DNA of 64,000 nucleotides from Aeromonas caviae. Its GTDB lineage: Bacteria > Pseudomonadota > Gammaproteobacteria > Enterobacterales > Aeromonadaceae. The DNA lies in NCBI RefSeq assembly GCF_000819785.1, contig NZ_CDBK01000071.1, positions 21,226-85,225 of the forward strand. Reading direction: 5' to 3'. Below, one piece after another: positions 52,828 to 63,742 of this stretch; the stretch's first letter is position 1, and each line of letters opens with the position of its first letter. The notes below the pieces were generated by a model that did not search any database, was not told the origin of the DNA, and saw only the letters and a program-made list of their open reading frames with translations. The position numbers and the translations under genes were made by a program.

Positions 52828-54443
52828 AAACTCCTGAAATAATCAACTACTTTTTGTTTCGATGAAATTATGGCCAACCTTGTAGTTGCGCGTGTACAGG
52901 CAACATAGAGGTCTTCACCAGTAAATGCAATGTGTTCATCTGGTATGCCAGCATCAACAACTATAACTGATGTTGCCTCGATACCTTTGAATGATTTGAT
53001 GGTGGAAAAGAATACAATATCCTTTTTCCCCATATCTTTAATGTCCGTACTTAGGCTAAGTCCGTGCCCTGACTTCTGGTCTTTCATTGCTGAATTTTCA
53101 ATCTTGAATGGACTGAGTATTACCACTGTCTCTTCTCCACTCCATTGCTTTGCTATCTCCCAAGCACGTCTGGCTTGATTAACTGTCAATTCGACCGATG
53201 GTGCGACACCAACAGGCATACCGGGCATAGATTCAACTTTTGTATTAAGGTAACGGTTCGAGGCGTCGTTGATTCTTACTGTATTTCGGCAATTGTGGTA
53301 CAGATGGAATATAACTTCGGCACCTATAGGGACTGTACTATTCATGCCATACAAATCCTGCCTCCAGTCAGCAAAGAATGCCCATGTTCCTTCAGCCAAA
53401 AGGAGCTCGAGAAGTGCAATAACCTGTTCCTCCGAGAAGTCCTGACCTTCGTCTACGATAATAGCTTCGAACTTATTGAGTTCATGAGCCTTATTCATTA
53501 CTAAACTCGGAAGAACCTCTCTATGAAAACTTTCTTGACCTACCAAATAGCGCGATTCCGGGCAAAAATCTAAGAAAAACCTATCGATATTCCAGATGAA
53601 ATCCGCATAGTCTGGATTGCGTAAGCGTAAGTTGTCAGCGAGTGTGCGATTGTAGCAAACATAAATTGCCCTTTGACCATGTTCGATTAGCGCCTGTAAT
53701 CGCCATATAGCCAAGACCGTCTTCCCGGAGCCAGCTGGGCCGATAACTGCGACATTGGGCAGCTGAAAAATCCCTTTCAGGCTCGCAAATTGCTGCCGAG
53801 TCAGTTGTTCTATCTTGCAAAGATCGTTAGCCACATCTTCGCCTGTGTCCACCTTTTGAACGTGGAATTTCCTGTCTTTGAGTTGGTCAATGACAGATTC
53901 AACGATTTGTGGGGTAAATTGCTCAGCACGCCCGACTCCACCGCGCTTATTGAGCGAGTTTCGAAGCCGAGACACCAATTGATTCATGTGCCGACGTGTA
54001 CCTATAGTTGATTCATCAAACATACTTGGGAGACTGCTGGCCTCTCCTTGGGGATATACAACCAAATAGGAGAATCGTCCAGGGAACTCCTTCCACCTGT
54101 TTCTTTCCAACAGAACACCGATTAGATCGTGCATGTTCCGCATAGCTTGTTCAGGTGGAGGCTCCTTGAGCGAGACCCAGCTCTCGTCGTCCTGTTTTCG
54201 CATCCACTTTCCATCTTCGCCCACCATGAACTCCTTAGACCCCTTCACCTCAATGACAACGAGGCCAGATGCGGGCGCAAGAACGACAAAATCGGCTTCT
54301 CCATCACGAACATAACCGTTTTTCTCAAGAGTCCACATAACACTCGGCATAACGATCCAATCGTCTGGCAGCTGATTCTTGAGTGCTTTTAGAACTTCGT
54401 TTTCCCAACGGTCCGCAGGTAAGTATCCAATGATCTTTGGCAT
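52824..54443 (-). CDS. NERD-domain SF1 (UvrD/Rep-like) helicase
   Basis: A 539-aa protein joining a nuclease-related NERD domain (about residues 10-130; DGEADFVVLAP and VVIEVKG carry the D and E-x-K of the restriction-like fold) to a superfamily 1 helicase. The helicase shows Walker A GPAGSGKT near residue 245, Walker B IIVDEGQDF near 334, motif IV-like YHNCRNT, and a C-terminal TIKSFKGIEATSV and YVACTRATTRL. Expected role: ATP-driven DNA remodelling with cleavage. Its ATG at 54443 overlaps the stop of the upstream giant helicase (TGATG), so they are coupled. Third gene of the operon. Confidence 0.85.
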   Translation of the reverse strand: MPKIIGYLPADRWENEVLKALKNQLPDDWIVMPSVMWTLEKNGYVRDGEADFVVLAPASGLVVIEVKGSKEFMVGEDGKWMRKQDDESWVSLKEPPPEQAMRNMHDLIGVLLERNRWKEFPGRFSYLVVYPQGEASSLPSMFDESTIGTRRHMNQLVSRLRNSLNKRGGVGRAEQFTPQIVESVIDQLKDRKFHVQKVDTGEDVANDLCKIEQLTRQQFASLKGIFQLPNVAVIGPAGSGKTVLAIWRLQALIEHGQRAIYVCYNRTLADNLRLRNPDYADFIWNIDRFFLDFCPESRYLVGQESFHREVLPSLVMNKAHELNKFEAIIVDEGQDFSEEQVIALLELLLAEGTWAFFADWRQDLYGMNSTVPIGAEVIFHLYHNCRNTVRINDASNRYLNTKVESMPGMPVGVAPSVELTVNQARRAWEIAKQWSGEETVVILSPFKIENSAMKDQKSGHGLSLSTDIKDMGKKDIVFFSTIKSFKGIEATSVIVVDAGIPDEHIAFTGEDLYVACTRATTRLAIISSKQKVVDYFRSL

Positions 54444-57400
54444 CAATCGTTATCCGATTTATTGGCTGGCTGTGCAACAAACTGTAATTTTTCAGCATCA
54501 TTATTCGAAATAAAACCGTTATTGGTACGTAGCCTTGGTTTAGTCATACCGCGCTTGATTGAAACGGTGACAATTAGGAGCTCCCCTCCCTGAGTGGCGA
54601 CAAGCCATTCCTCTCCATCATTGAGTTTGCTAATCTTGTGTTGGCTTGCTTTTTGCCAGTCTCGGTCGGCGAAAGAAAAGGAGGTGTGATCTGTCAGGCT
54701 GGCCAGATCCGATATAGTCACAATGCTCTTTGCGTTTGCTAGTTGTTGGATTGGCGCTCCCAGGATGGAATTATGGTCAACGTCTTCGGTGACGAACAAT
54801 TGATCGTTTTGGCGAACCCAATTCATGCGACGAGAAAGGTTGAAGGAGTCTATACGGCGGATCTGGGTAAGGCCCTGCTTGGCTGCGAAACGATGCGCGT
54901 CCCCTATCGCGTTTCGTTCGCTAGCACAGCCATCCCACAGTGGATGGACGACCACGTTGAGCGTTCCATTATGAGTCCAACCATGCACGTTGCCATCGTG
55001 GATAATGGAATCATTGGGAAAATTATTCTTTTTATACACATCTACAAGAGCTGCCGCTCGATCCAACCACGTGCCTTCACGACCGATAGGGAGGGTCATT
55101 CCCATGGAAATAGTATCGAGACCAGGCTTGAAGTTCTTGTCTAACATAGACGCTAGCAATTCTATGCCAAGCTCCCAGTCCAGAAGGCCATGCACTTGAC
55201 GATTGCGGAACCCTCTGAGTAAAAGGTCTGGGCTGCGCCACTCATTGCCTACAGTAGCTGAGAGCTTAATTTCTTCCCGGATAATTCTTCCCATATGTGG
55301 GGTATCACCTTCGCCAAATAAGCAACCTCTCAGAAGAGATTCCCATTGAGCGAATGCGGAATCTACGATTCCCGCGCCATTCGGGTGGGCATCAGCGAGA
55401 TACAGCTCACCACCACCCAGGCCGATCACCGAGTGGACAGATGCGATCTCGATATCCAACGAATCGATATCTAGTTCCAAAGCAATGGCGCGCTGCAAGA
55501 TAGTTGCAGCTGAATACCAAGCTGCACGACGCCTTGTAAGTGCCTCCTCTTCCATATTTTCGAAGTATTTCAAGCCATTACTATCAAGCATACGTATTGC
55601 GAGAATATCGGTAGTCTTCGCTGAAGTCAGCGCGACCTTGAAATCCGGCATATTGTCATCCGACAGCCAAATGGATTCCCCTTTCGCGTGAGTCTTATTA
55701 CCTTCCCTGATCTCACGGACCTCTCTGAAACCAAAACTTTCGCCCCGATTGGTATTCGTGCGAAACACGGTTGCCTGTCGCCCCAACTGGATCTGCGAGT
55801 TGTAGGCTTGTTTGTAGTTCTCATCACGGAGTCTAGAACTGGAGATGTCCGTCGAACCAGATCGCCCCCGGCTTTCGCCAGTACCAAGCGCTGGGCTAGT
55901 TGTGTCCATATCGGTGGCAAAGGCTTGCGGAGACACGACCATGTAAGGCTTCGCATTGTTAGACTTACAATTAGGGCAAGTGACCCCTTTAGGTGGATTC
56001 AGAAGCCAATCAGGGCTCCACAAATTACCACTCGTATGCGTCCTCAGAGCCGTAATGGCAACTGGTTCGCTGTGCAATTGCCTGCATGCCCCACAACGGA
56101 CATGTATATAGGCGGCCCCGATGGGAGACCCTGATGCATTCCATTGTCCGATGCGTGGGTCATTGAATAGTGTACCAGTGATATACTTCGGTATGAGGCG
56201 GCGCTTATCCCATGTTCGCTCAGACTGTGGAGCGAAATCCGCAATGGCTTGGTCTGCAGGCCTGTCGAGCGACTTGTAATCGCGATCTTGAGTACCTGGC
56301 GGCAAATCGAAGTAAAGCTCTCGAACGCTGGTTGGCATGCCAAACATTGGAAGGATGCCAGCCTCAGCGAGGCGATGGGCAAGTGTGGGCGCCACGAACT
56401 CAGTACTCCCAACAGCTTTTTTTATTAATGTTGGAAGTGTAAGAACATAATCTAACAGTGCTTCTGCGGACACACCGGCGCCGGTGGTAATTGCACGTAC
56501 CACTTGTTTTATGACACCATTATTCTGGCTAATCCACTTATGTACTGACTCGATGTTTTTGTCAGCATCGCCAAGTGTTCCCATCTCTCCATGCGTATCT
56601 GGTTCTCGGCTGGTGGCAGTCCATGAAATACCAGCATCCAGAAATGCTCGTCTCAATACCTCTTTCGCGAGCAGCCGCTCAGCCAGTATGCGCTGGTCAT
56701 CGCCCATAGCAAGATGTGGCTGAGGGGGGATACCCCCAGTCATTTCACTTGGATGTTCGAAATGGATGCGGTCGTGGGTTTGGCCACGACAGAAGGTGAA
56801 AGCAACGGAGAACGCTTGCCCCTTTCGCCCCGCACGGCCCACACGCTGCTGGTAGTTAAAGCGCTCAGGGGGCATGTTAGCCTGCATCACTGCTTGCAGA
56901 GAGCCAATGTCCACGCCCACTTCCATAGTGGTTGTGACAGAAAGAAAGTCGATTGAATCCACATTTTTCAGAACCTTGCGTGTGCCAATGTCCTCAATGG
57001 TTTCATCATCGAAGAAAATATCACGAAAATGCCGCTGGCGCTGGGCTTGATCATGAGTTTGGCCGGTCAACTCCTCGGAGTGGATACGGAAGACGGACAG
57101 CTTGTCATTGGCTTCACGAGCATAATAGTGTTCGTCTTCAATTTGTTTGGCAGACATCTTCCCGTTTGGTTGAACAGTGAGCGCGCCAAGGCAGCGAGAA
57201 CATACGCCTGCAGATGCCTGCCAATGAACGCGCCCGCAGTTCGAGCATTTCCAAGGGAGGTCTTCCGGATTGTTGACTTTAGTCCACAATTTTTCTAACC
57301 GGACCACGCCCCAATGATCGCTCGCCTGTGCGTGTTCTGCCGACATAAAGGCATTCACGACAGAATCACGTAGAGCTTCTAGGTTTATGTGGTGAGTAGA

Positions 57401-60400
57401 GGCAACCCTCTTCAGATATCCATATACGCGCTTCTTCGCAGGTCCTTCCAGCAGATGGCCGGTAGGTTGGTTATGTTTCCAGCCATCGATGCATTTATCC
57501 CATGGATGGGGGTCAAGCCGATATTCTTCGGCGAGAATACGCAGGATGCTATTGCATGTTTGACGAACGATTTCCGCAGATATGCCAGCTACTGGCTGGA
57601 GATCCGGGAAAGGAGGGAAAGCAAGATGACCAATACCTTGCTCTTCGAGGTCATAGAGCAATCGCCCAGTCAGCGCACGCCATGCGCTTTTACGAAGTGA
57701 AAGTCCAATACTATTTATATCATCTTTCTTTGCTTCAGCGTCCAACTTTGGCGTCAGTTTGCCGTCCATTGACTGGAAGATGGAGGTCCAGTCTTTGTTA
57801 CTAGCGATTAATTTTTTATCGATTGATGCGCCACCAGGGTTGACCCCTTTTTCAATAAAATTGCGCCAGAGTGGACTAAGAACCTTATTTGAATCAGGCC
57901 CTGCTAGAATGTCATCAACCCGAACATAGCCCGGCTTGTAGGTGCGGACACGCTTTACTTGTTCGAGTTGCTCGTTAGTTGCACCATCAATATCATCAGT
58001 CACGGTCCTTACCGCCTGAATAAATAGGTTGAACTGATCATAACTCCCATCTTTTTGACCAAAATCCTCCCTAACCTTATTTCGTAGTGTTGGGATCTTG
58101 GCGATCAAGCCTGATTCAATTAACACCAGCGCTTCTTTCATCGCTGAGTCTATTCCACTAAAAGCTCTAAACTTGAGTTCTTTATTAATGAATGTCCGTA
58201 ACAGCAGTTTCCACTGCTCTTCCTCTACGCCAACAGATAGGTTCGCGGCAGCCTCCCGGCTATCGGAGAAAGCAACTAATTTCCGGGTCTTACCTTCAGG
58301 GAGTACACCCATAAGGTGCTTTGAAAACATGTGTGACATGCGCGCCAAACCGGTTACGAATGACCGAATTGGTGAACGACGGCCATATCGTTCTGAATAG
58401 TCAATATGGCACGATGGGCAACGCTGAGGCATAGCATAATATTCATTATAGTTTGCTTCAGCTTTATCCGTAATAAGGAAGATATAACAAGGTAGTCCGC
58501 CCCCTGCAGTCCCTAGGATCACTTGACCTGTATCGCTATTGACTGTCGCGGGGACCCACATGGATTCCAGGCTTTCTATTGGCTTACCATTGTCGTCCGT
58601 TTTAATGGTACCGTGGTTCCATTTCAGATAGTCTATGTTAGTAACAGGGTCGGAATCTGGGTTTCGTAACCAAATAACACCAACATCCTTATATTTTTGT
58701 TCATCCGTACGAGTTTCTACCGTGGCCTCGGGAAGCCCATTAATTTGAGTCTCGAGAGAGGTCAATTCGAACCTGTTTACTGTTCCTAATCCATTTTTTA
58801 GCGGTATTTTGTTGCCGCATAACAGCTGTGTACCACAGCATTCACAATAGAGAATCTCCAAAACTCTCTGCCCACTTAAAGAGAGTTTCCTGTCTGGCAG
58901 GAGTGTTCCGACTCTACGTTTAGGGTCGCTGTCTTTCAATCCAATTGTAGCCCAGAGACCTTCAACATTTTTGGCCATCCAATGAAAACGCAGACGAGGC
59001 ATTGATAGCTTCTTGTCTTTTGCGTACTTAGAACCAATGGCACGGAATAGGCCCTTTGTTGCGATCTGGCGCTCACAATCAGCAAGGCTGGAGAACCAAT
59101 AGTCGGATATCTCATTAAGAGGCTTGGCCCTAATCTGTCCGTTGGCATCGAATCCAGATAAGATTGTCTTGTTGTTTGTGGCTTCGTCTTGGGAAATTAG
59201 ATCGACAAGGAATTTCACTTCAGGTAAGTCACTGTCGCTGCCCTCTATAACTTGAACATTTCCAGCCTCAAGACAGGATTGCGCCATGGAGTTGCCAAAC
59301 TCGGGAATATCACCTTCAAGTTCATGCCGGAGCTCTCCGGATTCAATATGGAAGCGAGCTTTCGCATTCTCGGGCGTATACCCAAAAAAACCGCCAAGAT
59401 ATTCGTAGGTAGCATCATCACTTCCATCGAGTGACGCACTGGAAGCGAGTATGCGGAGCTGGGAGCTATCCGGGCCAATGCCCAGCCTGTCCAGTAACAG
59501 ACGAATCAAGTAAGCTACTTCCGTACCCGCCGAGCTACGCTGCAGGTGAAGTTCGTCAATAATAAGTTGGAATACGTGGTTCTCACGATCATCTGCCAGC
59601 CACTCTCGCGTTGCTTCGAAGATGTCGGAGTCAGCGCGATCCTTTGCAATATTGGGATCGGAGTGCCGCATCAACATGATGGATAGCATACTAATATTGG
59701 TCACTAGAATATCTGGTGGTGTTAATTGCATTTCCCAGCGATGGAACATTTCGGCAGCATCAGGTGACATGCGGCGGATGAAGCTTGCTTCCTCCAGAGC
59801 TTTGGAAAGCTGCATTTTAGCCTCTTCGAGAGCTGCCATATCATTGGCTTCCTCGGCGTTGAAAACTATGTCGCGGCAATGCTGAATTTTTTGGCGCATC
59901 GAAACATAGTCCACAACCGCACTCTTTAACTCCTCGGCTAACTCCTTGCGTTTTCCACTATTCGGCTTCCCATCTGCTTTGAAGGGGTGACCGGAAACTG
60001 GCGTAGAACCGTTGAAGCGGCCAAACCGGATTCGATTTCCTGCAAGATGCAGATCTAAAGCAGCAAGGGCATCATCAGAATCGAGCGCGAGGCGTAAGCG
60101 AGATACCTGATCTTCTACAAGAGCATTCATGGGATATAAAACTAGCGCCCGAACAGCGGCGGTGCGAGGTTCTCCACGCAGTTTTTTTCGAGAGTCATCC
60201 CATTGTGGCAAATTATTCTTGGTCCATTCTGCTGGAATATTTGTGGGTTTCTGCCATTGACTAGTTGAATTCGTAGCCTCACGGATGATGTTGGCTAAGG
60301 CGGGAAGTAAGAAAGATTCTGTTTTACCTGAACCCGTACCGGTAACCACAACACAATGCTTCCCTTCCAACGACTTCTTCAACATTGTCTGCTGATGTAG

Positions 60401-60691
60401 ATAAAGTGGGTGCCCACCACTGAATAATCCCGCACCGATGATTGCCTTGAAGGCTTCCCGCCCAGCATCGTTTAAGCTGGGGAGGTCGCTGTCTATCAAC
60501 TGTGCAAGCGTACAGCCTGACTTGTAGGACGGGATCGGCTCAACATATGGCACTTGAAACAGAACGCCAGAGAGGTCCAGTAATTTTTTTCTGTCTTCCT
60601 CGAATGTTGGGGAATTTGTTCCAAATGCAGAAGTAATGTATCGCTTGATGCCATCCTGTAATATCTCGAAGGCGCCGATAGGATCTTTCAT
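54443..60691 (-). CDS. Giant DEAD/H-type helicase, DruE-like (Druantia)
   Basis: A 2082-aa superfamily 2 helicase. Walker A GTGSGKT lies at 118-124, Walker B as IIDELH near 379-382, SSASL (motif III) near 412, then a long insert, and the second RecA-like domain with EVGVDIGSLQAVM near 1250 and QRVGRAGRKGQ (motif VI) near 1285. Cys pairs near 620 (CECCGTQLLC), 760 (CPSCH), 1153 (CSNCG/CSRC) and 1533 (CGAC/CPNC) suggest zinc-binding insertions. The C-terminal part around 1750 (GLGGGELYLADAHPNGAGIVDSA) resembles DUF1998. Size and a single-chain helicase-plus-DUF1998 layout fit DruE. AGGAAA precedes the ATG. It lies 33 bases after the 1005-aa gene. Confidence 0.72.
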   Translation of the reverse strand: MKDPIGAFEILQDGIKRYITSAFGTNSPTFEEDRKKLLDLSGVLFQVPYVEPIPSYKSGCTLAQLIDSDLPSLNDAGREAFKAIIGAGLFSGGHPLYLHQQTMLKKSLEGKHCVVVTGTGSGKTESFLLPALANIIREATNSTSQWQKPTNIPAEWTKNNLPQWDDSRKKLRGEPRTAAVRALVLYPMNALVEDQVSRLRLALDSDDALAALDLHLAGNRIRFGRFNGSTPVSGHPFKADGKPNSGKRKELAEELKSAVVDYVSMRQKIQHCRDIVFNAEEANDMAALEEAKMQLSKALEEASFIRRMSPDAAEMFHRWEMQLTPPDILVTNISMLSIMLMRHSDPNIAKDRADSDIFEATREWLADDRENHVFQLIIDELHLQRSSAGTEVAYLIRLLLDRLGIGPDSSQLRILASSASLDGSDDATYEYLGGFFGYTPENAKARFHIESGELRHELEGDIPEFGNSMAQSCLEAGNVQVIEGSDSDLPEVKFLVDLISQDEATNNKTILSGFDANGQIRAKPLNEISDYWFSSLADCERQIATKGLFRAIGSKYAKDKKLSMPRLRFHWMAKNVEGLWATIGLKDSDPKRRVGTLLPDRKLSLSGQRVLEILYCECCGTQLLCGNKIPLKNGLGTVNRFELTSLETQINGLPEATVETRTDEQKYKDVGVIWLRNPDSDPVTNIDYLKWNHGTIKTDDNGKPIESLESMWVPATVNSDTGQVILGTAGGGLPCYIFLITDKAEANYNEYYAMPQRCPSCHIDYSERYGRRSPIRSFVTGLARMSHMFSKHLMGVLPEGKTRKLVAFSDSREAAANLSVGVEEEQWKLLLRTFINKELKFRAFSGIDSAMKEALVLIESGLIAKIPTLRNKVREDFGQKDGSYDQFNLFIQAVRTVTDDIDGATNEQLEQVKRVRTYKPGYVRVDDILAGPDSNKVLSPLWRNFIEKGVNPGGASIDKKLIASNKDWTSIFQSMDGKLTPKLDAEAKKDDINSIGLSLRKSAWRALTGRLLYDLEEQGIGHLAFPPFPDLQPVAGISAEIVRQTCNSILRILAEEYRLDPHPWDKCIDGWKHNQPTGHLLEGPAKKRVYGYLKRVASTHHINLEALRDSVVNAFMSAEHAQASDHWGVVRLEKLWTKVNNPEDLPWKCSNCGRVHWQASAGVCSRCLGALTVQPNGKMSAKQIEDEHYYAREANDKLSVFRIHSEELTGQTHDQAQRQRHFRDIFFDDETIEDIGTRKVLKNVDSIDFLSVTTTMEVGVDIGSLQAVMQANMPPERFNYQQRVGRAGRKGQAFSVAFTFCRGQTHDRIHFEHPSEMTGGIPPQPHLAMGDDQRILAERLLAKEVLRRAFLDAGISWTATSREPDTHGEMGTLGDADKNIESVHKWISQNNGVIKQVVRAITTGAGVSAEALLDYVLTLPTLIKKAVGSTEFVAPTLAHRLAEAGILPMFGMPTSVRELYFDLPPGTQDRDYKSLDRPADQAIADFAPQSERTWDKRRLIPKYITGTLFNDPRIGQWNASGSPIGAAYIHVRCGACRQLHSEPVAITALRTHTSGNLWSPDWLLNPPKGVTCPNCKSNNAKPYMVVSPQAFATDMDTTSPALGTGESRGRSGSTDISSSRLRDENYKQAYNSQIQLGRQATVFRTNTNRGESFGFREVREIREGNKTHAKGESIWLSDDNMPDFKVALTSAKTTDILAIRMLDSNGLKYFENMEEEALTRRRAAWYSAATILQRAIALELDIDSLDIEIASVHSVIGLGGGELYLADAHPNGAGIVDSAFAQWESLLRGCLFGEGDTPHMGRIIREEIKLSATVGNEWRSPDLLLRGFRNRQVHGLLDWELGIELLASMLDKNFKPGLDTISMGMTLPIGREGTWLDRAAALVDVYKKNNFPNDSIIHDGNVHGWTHNGTLNVVVHPLWDGCASERNAIGDAHRFAAKQGLTQIRRIDSFNLSRRMNWVRQNDQLFVTEDVDHNSILGAPIQQLANAKSIVTISDLASLTDHTSFSFADRDWQKASQHKISKLNDGEEWLVATQGGELLIVTVSIKRGMTKPRLRTNNGFISNNDAEKLQFVAQPANKSDND

Positions 60692-60724
60692 ATTTTTCCT
60701 ATTAATCTGTCAAAAGAATTCTTT

Positions 60725-63700
60725 TCAGATGATATCGAGCACCGCGCCTAGCTTACCGGCGAATACTCTTGCAACTTGCTCAGGAACACTTTGATATGCC
60801 AGCCACTTACCTTCTGCCATCTCTGAATAGAATCGATTTGCCGAAAGTACAGGGTGGTGGCCGTCTGAGCGGGAAAGTGAGAGCCTGTCTGCTTCTTCCC
60901 CCCCATCAATCGCATGTTTTTTGAGCGTTAAAACATTGGGGAGAGTGGCACTACACAAAATCAAAGCTCGCTCCAAAATTGCTGGTGGGCTGATGCGTGC
61001 CGGAAGCCAAAGTGTACCTCTATCACGTTCGTACGTAATAGGAATTGGATGTACACCATCCATCTCAGGAAGTGTACTCACCCACTTAGCAAACTCGTCG
61101 AGTGCTAACCAGACACCCCATCTGGAATCGCGAACGAAGGCAAATCGCTCTTGCTTTGCAAGCACATACAGGTTGTCCATACCTGTATCGAGGTCTCGAA
61201 CCTTCCAGAGCTCACATGTGTGGCCAGTGGGGGTAGCAGTAAAAAGTCCCTTGGAGGCATTAAATCGCATAGCGTTTTCCTTTGCTCTACCAATGGACTC
61301 CATAGGATTGCGGGACATTTCACTATGGAACACATCCAAATCAGCTGACCAGTTTACAATCGACATGCAAGGTAGTTCCGCGAATTGGAAACCAATCTGA
61401 TCACAGGCTTCTATAGCTTCTTCTTCATCAAGAATATGCAAGTGCCATGACTCAAAGTGAGATGATATATTGGCTTTTCGTTGTACAGACCACGCCTGTA
61501 TTTGTTCTGAGATTTTTTTCCAATGAGCAATACGCAAGGTTCCCGCCACTGACCATATAGGCTTGCCGGAACATGTGGAAGGTAGAGTGAACAAGGTAGG
61601 CTTGACAGAATGTACTCGTGAAATGTGACCTTTATGCGTTGTGGATATCTCCAAGTATCCACATCGACGAAACTCCAAGAGCATGAAGATCGGCTCAGCT
61701 AACGTGCCAGTTTCTCGGATTAGCCGCTGTAATAACTCTCTGGCTGCGTTGTAGTTTAAACTACCAGATTGAGCCAGTGCGTCGAGAAAGTATTCACGAA
61801 TTCCCAGCTTCAGAGAGTATTGAATAACCCGATAGCCTAGTTCTGAAAAAGTTAAATTAAAACCATTTAGGGTGTCGGTGTGTTGCTTCAGCTCATGTAG
61901 GAGAACCCCCGACAATCCGGTGCCAGAAGCTACCAGCCTGCCAAGTTTGTCTAGGCTAGTTGGGCCACCTGTATCTACAAGCTCCCCACTGGAGCTGGCC
62001 ACCCTCAGTTTCGCCTGTCCAAGGTGGGAGCCATCCATTGCACGGACATAAAAATTGTAAGATGCGCTCTTTGAATTAACCAATCTAATCTCGAAACGCT
62101 TTAGCTGTCTAAACTGGACTTGCTTAACATTGGCAGCATGGGATGCCACAGATTTGATTTCTTTCTCTACGATGGAAACACCAACTGGACATATAATATG
62201 GGAGCCTTCAGGAGCATCCAACACAATGATGGGCAGATCATAAGGTAAGTACATGCGACTGTATCCGCGCCGAATCGACCTGCCACCGACGAAGTGGATA
62301 TGATGCGGTCTTGCATGAAGCTCATCAGCCCCATCAGGAAGAAGACGCTGTTCCTCCGTGAGTGAAGAACAGTCATTTAAGCGAACAAACAGCCATCCAT
62401 TTGGTAATCCTGTCATGCATATAAGCTCATGCTCCGGCGCCTCACGTTCGAGATACCACTTGAGGGATTTTACGCTGTTAGGCGGTGCCAATAAAAAGGC
62501 TGACCCAGTACCGGGAAGTACGCTTTCCCTTAGCTCAAGATTTCCCGTGACTTCTTCATATGCAGGCACCAGAATCCAAAGTTGGTGTTGCCTTAGTGAT
62601 AATTGGAATTTCATTGGCTCCGTGTCGTCGCCACCAAAGGATAAGAGATCAAATTTCTGCTCCGTGATAGAGGCCTTCTCTGCAATCTCCCAGAAATCGG
62701 TCTCTTGACTGATGGATGGCTTACTATTTGCTCCTTCTGTACCGAAGAACTGTCCATTCCACCTCAGACCACTATGGGATATTTGAAATTCCCCCACGTC
62801 TTGAATGGCCGGAATGCGCCAACAGGGCGATACCTTCAAAGTCAGTTCGTCTACCACCGCCAGAGACAGCCCGATACTGTATAAGGAAATTCCAGTATTA
62901 CCTGTATCACTTCCTCTTTGAGAGAGTGTTCCATCCCAATCGGAATATGCAGCTCGGATCGCAGCACAGATAGGTTGCTCGAAATCAGGAATATGGAGTG
63001 CTTGCTGAAAGCCTGCAGTGAAAATATGCGCAGTTGCTCGTGCTTCATCCAATATCAATTGCAAATCAGATTTGGTTAATTCGTGACCTGGCCTAACTTG
63101 GGCCTGCACAAACACACGAGAAAGTCCTTCGAGGTCACTTGGCTTGAGAATGCTCTGTGATCTCGGCACCCCAATCAGATTATACCCCCCCAATATCCTT
63201 ACCTCAAAGAAGCCGAACCGTTGATTAGTATTTTTCGTCCATTTCTGCAAATCTGCCCAGGCCACTTGGATTTGTGCCATCTGCTGTGTGCCGAAATCTT
63301 GTTCTAGTTTTAGGTCCCTTCTGAGGGCAGCATAATATCCAACACCATTCTCCTCCGAATTGTTCCTCACTAGAGCTGCTAAATAGGGAAGATATGCAGG
63401 AGCATGCAGATCGCGATAAGTTGGGTCAAATTCACCAGGATCCCTGTATCCCTTTCTTCGGAGCCGATGTACCAGATAATGAACGCGGTCAACAATACTA
63501 CTCCGTGGATCAACCCCCTCAGGGCCCCTACGAACTGCACTTAGAAATCCAACGTCACCACCAATATCTTGACCAATTTGGTCCAGAAGCTCTCGATCCA
63601 CTCTAAAGAAGACTTCCTCTCCTTTGGATGCCTCAGAGAAGAAGCAACGCAACAGGCGAAGATTCCATTCGTTGAAACTATCGATGGTTGGCATGGGGGT

Positions 63701-63742
63701 CTGGCTGAATCGCTCAGTTGCAGATTCTAAGCATGCGCTCAT
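60725..63742 (-). CDS. Large protein of unknown fold, candidate DruH
   Basis: A 1005-aa soluble protein with no signal peptide, membrane helix or motif I recognise. It is the first gene of the three-gene operon, 33 bases upstream of the DruE-like helicase. A protein of about 1000 aa paired with DruE is the composition of Druantia type III (DruH plus DruE), which is the main basis for this suggestion; primary sequence alone does not confirm it. AGAGGA lies about 12 bases before the ATG. Codon use is A+T-shifted like the other island genes. Confidence 0.5.
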   Translation of the reverse strand: MSACLESATERFSQTPMPTIDSFNEWNLRLLRCFFSEASKGEEVFFRVDRELLDQIGQDIGGDVGFLSAVRRGPEGVDPRSSIVDRVHYLVHRLRRKGYRDPGEFDPTYRDLHAPAYLPYLAALVRNNSEENGVGYYAALRRDLKLEQDFGTQQMAQIQVAWADLQKWTKNTNQRFGFFEVRILGGYNLIGVPRSQSILKPSDLEGLSRVFVQAQVRPGHELTKSDLQLILDEARATAHIFTAGFQQALHIPDFEQPICAAIRAAYSDWDGTLSQRGSDTGNTGISLYSIGLSLAVVDELTLKVSPCWRIPAIQDVGEFQISHSGLRWNGQFFGTEGANSKPSISQETDFWEIAEKASITEQKFDLLSFGGDDTEPMKFQLSLRQHQLWILVPAYEEVTGNLELRESVLPGTGSAFLLAPPNSVKSLKWYLEREAPEHELICMTGLPNGWLFVRLNDCSSLTEEQRLLPDGADELHARPHHIHFVGGRSIRRGYSRMYLPYDLPIIVLDAPEGSHIICPVGVSIVEKEIKSVASHAANVKQVQFRQLKRFEIRLVNSKSASYNFYVRAMDGSHLGQAKLRVASSSGELVDTGGPTSLDKLGRLVASGTGLSGVLLHELKQHTDTLNGFNLTFSELGYRVIQYSLKLGIREYFLDALAQSGSLNYNAARELLQRLIRETGTLAEPIFMLLEFRRCGYLEISTTHKGHISRVHSVKPTLFTLPSTCSGKPIWSVAGTLRIAHWKKISEQIQAWSVQRKANISSHFESWHLHILDEEEAIEACDQIGFQFAELPCMSIVNWSADLDVFHSEMSRNPMESIGRAKENAMRFNASKGLFTATPTGHTCELWKVRDLDTGMDNLYVLAKQERFAFVRDSRWGVWLALDEFAKWVSTLPEMDGVHPIPITYERDRGTLWLPARISPPAILERALILCSATLPNVLTLKKHAIDGGEEADRLSLSRSDGHHPVLSANRFYSEMAEGKWLAYQSVPEQVARVFAGKLGAVLDII

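Noticed and set aside
52824..63742. Assignment of the island operon to DISARM
   Set aside because: DISARM splits the helicase (DrmA) and DUF1998 protein (DrmB) and has a PLD protein (DrmC). Here helicase and a DUF1998-like region are in one 2082-aa chain and no PLD motif is seen.
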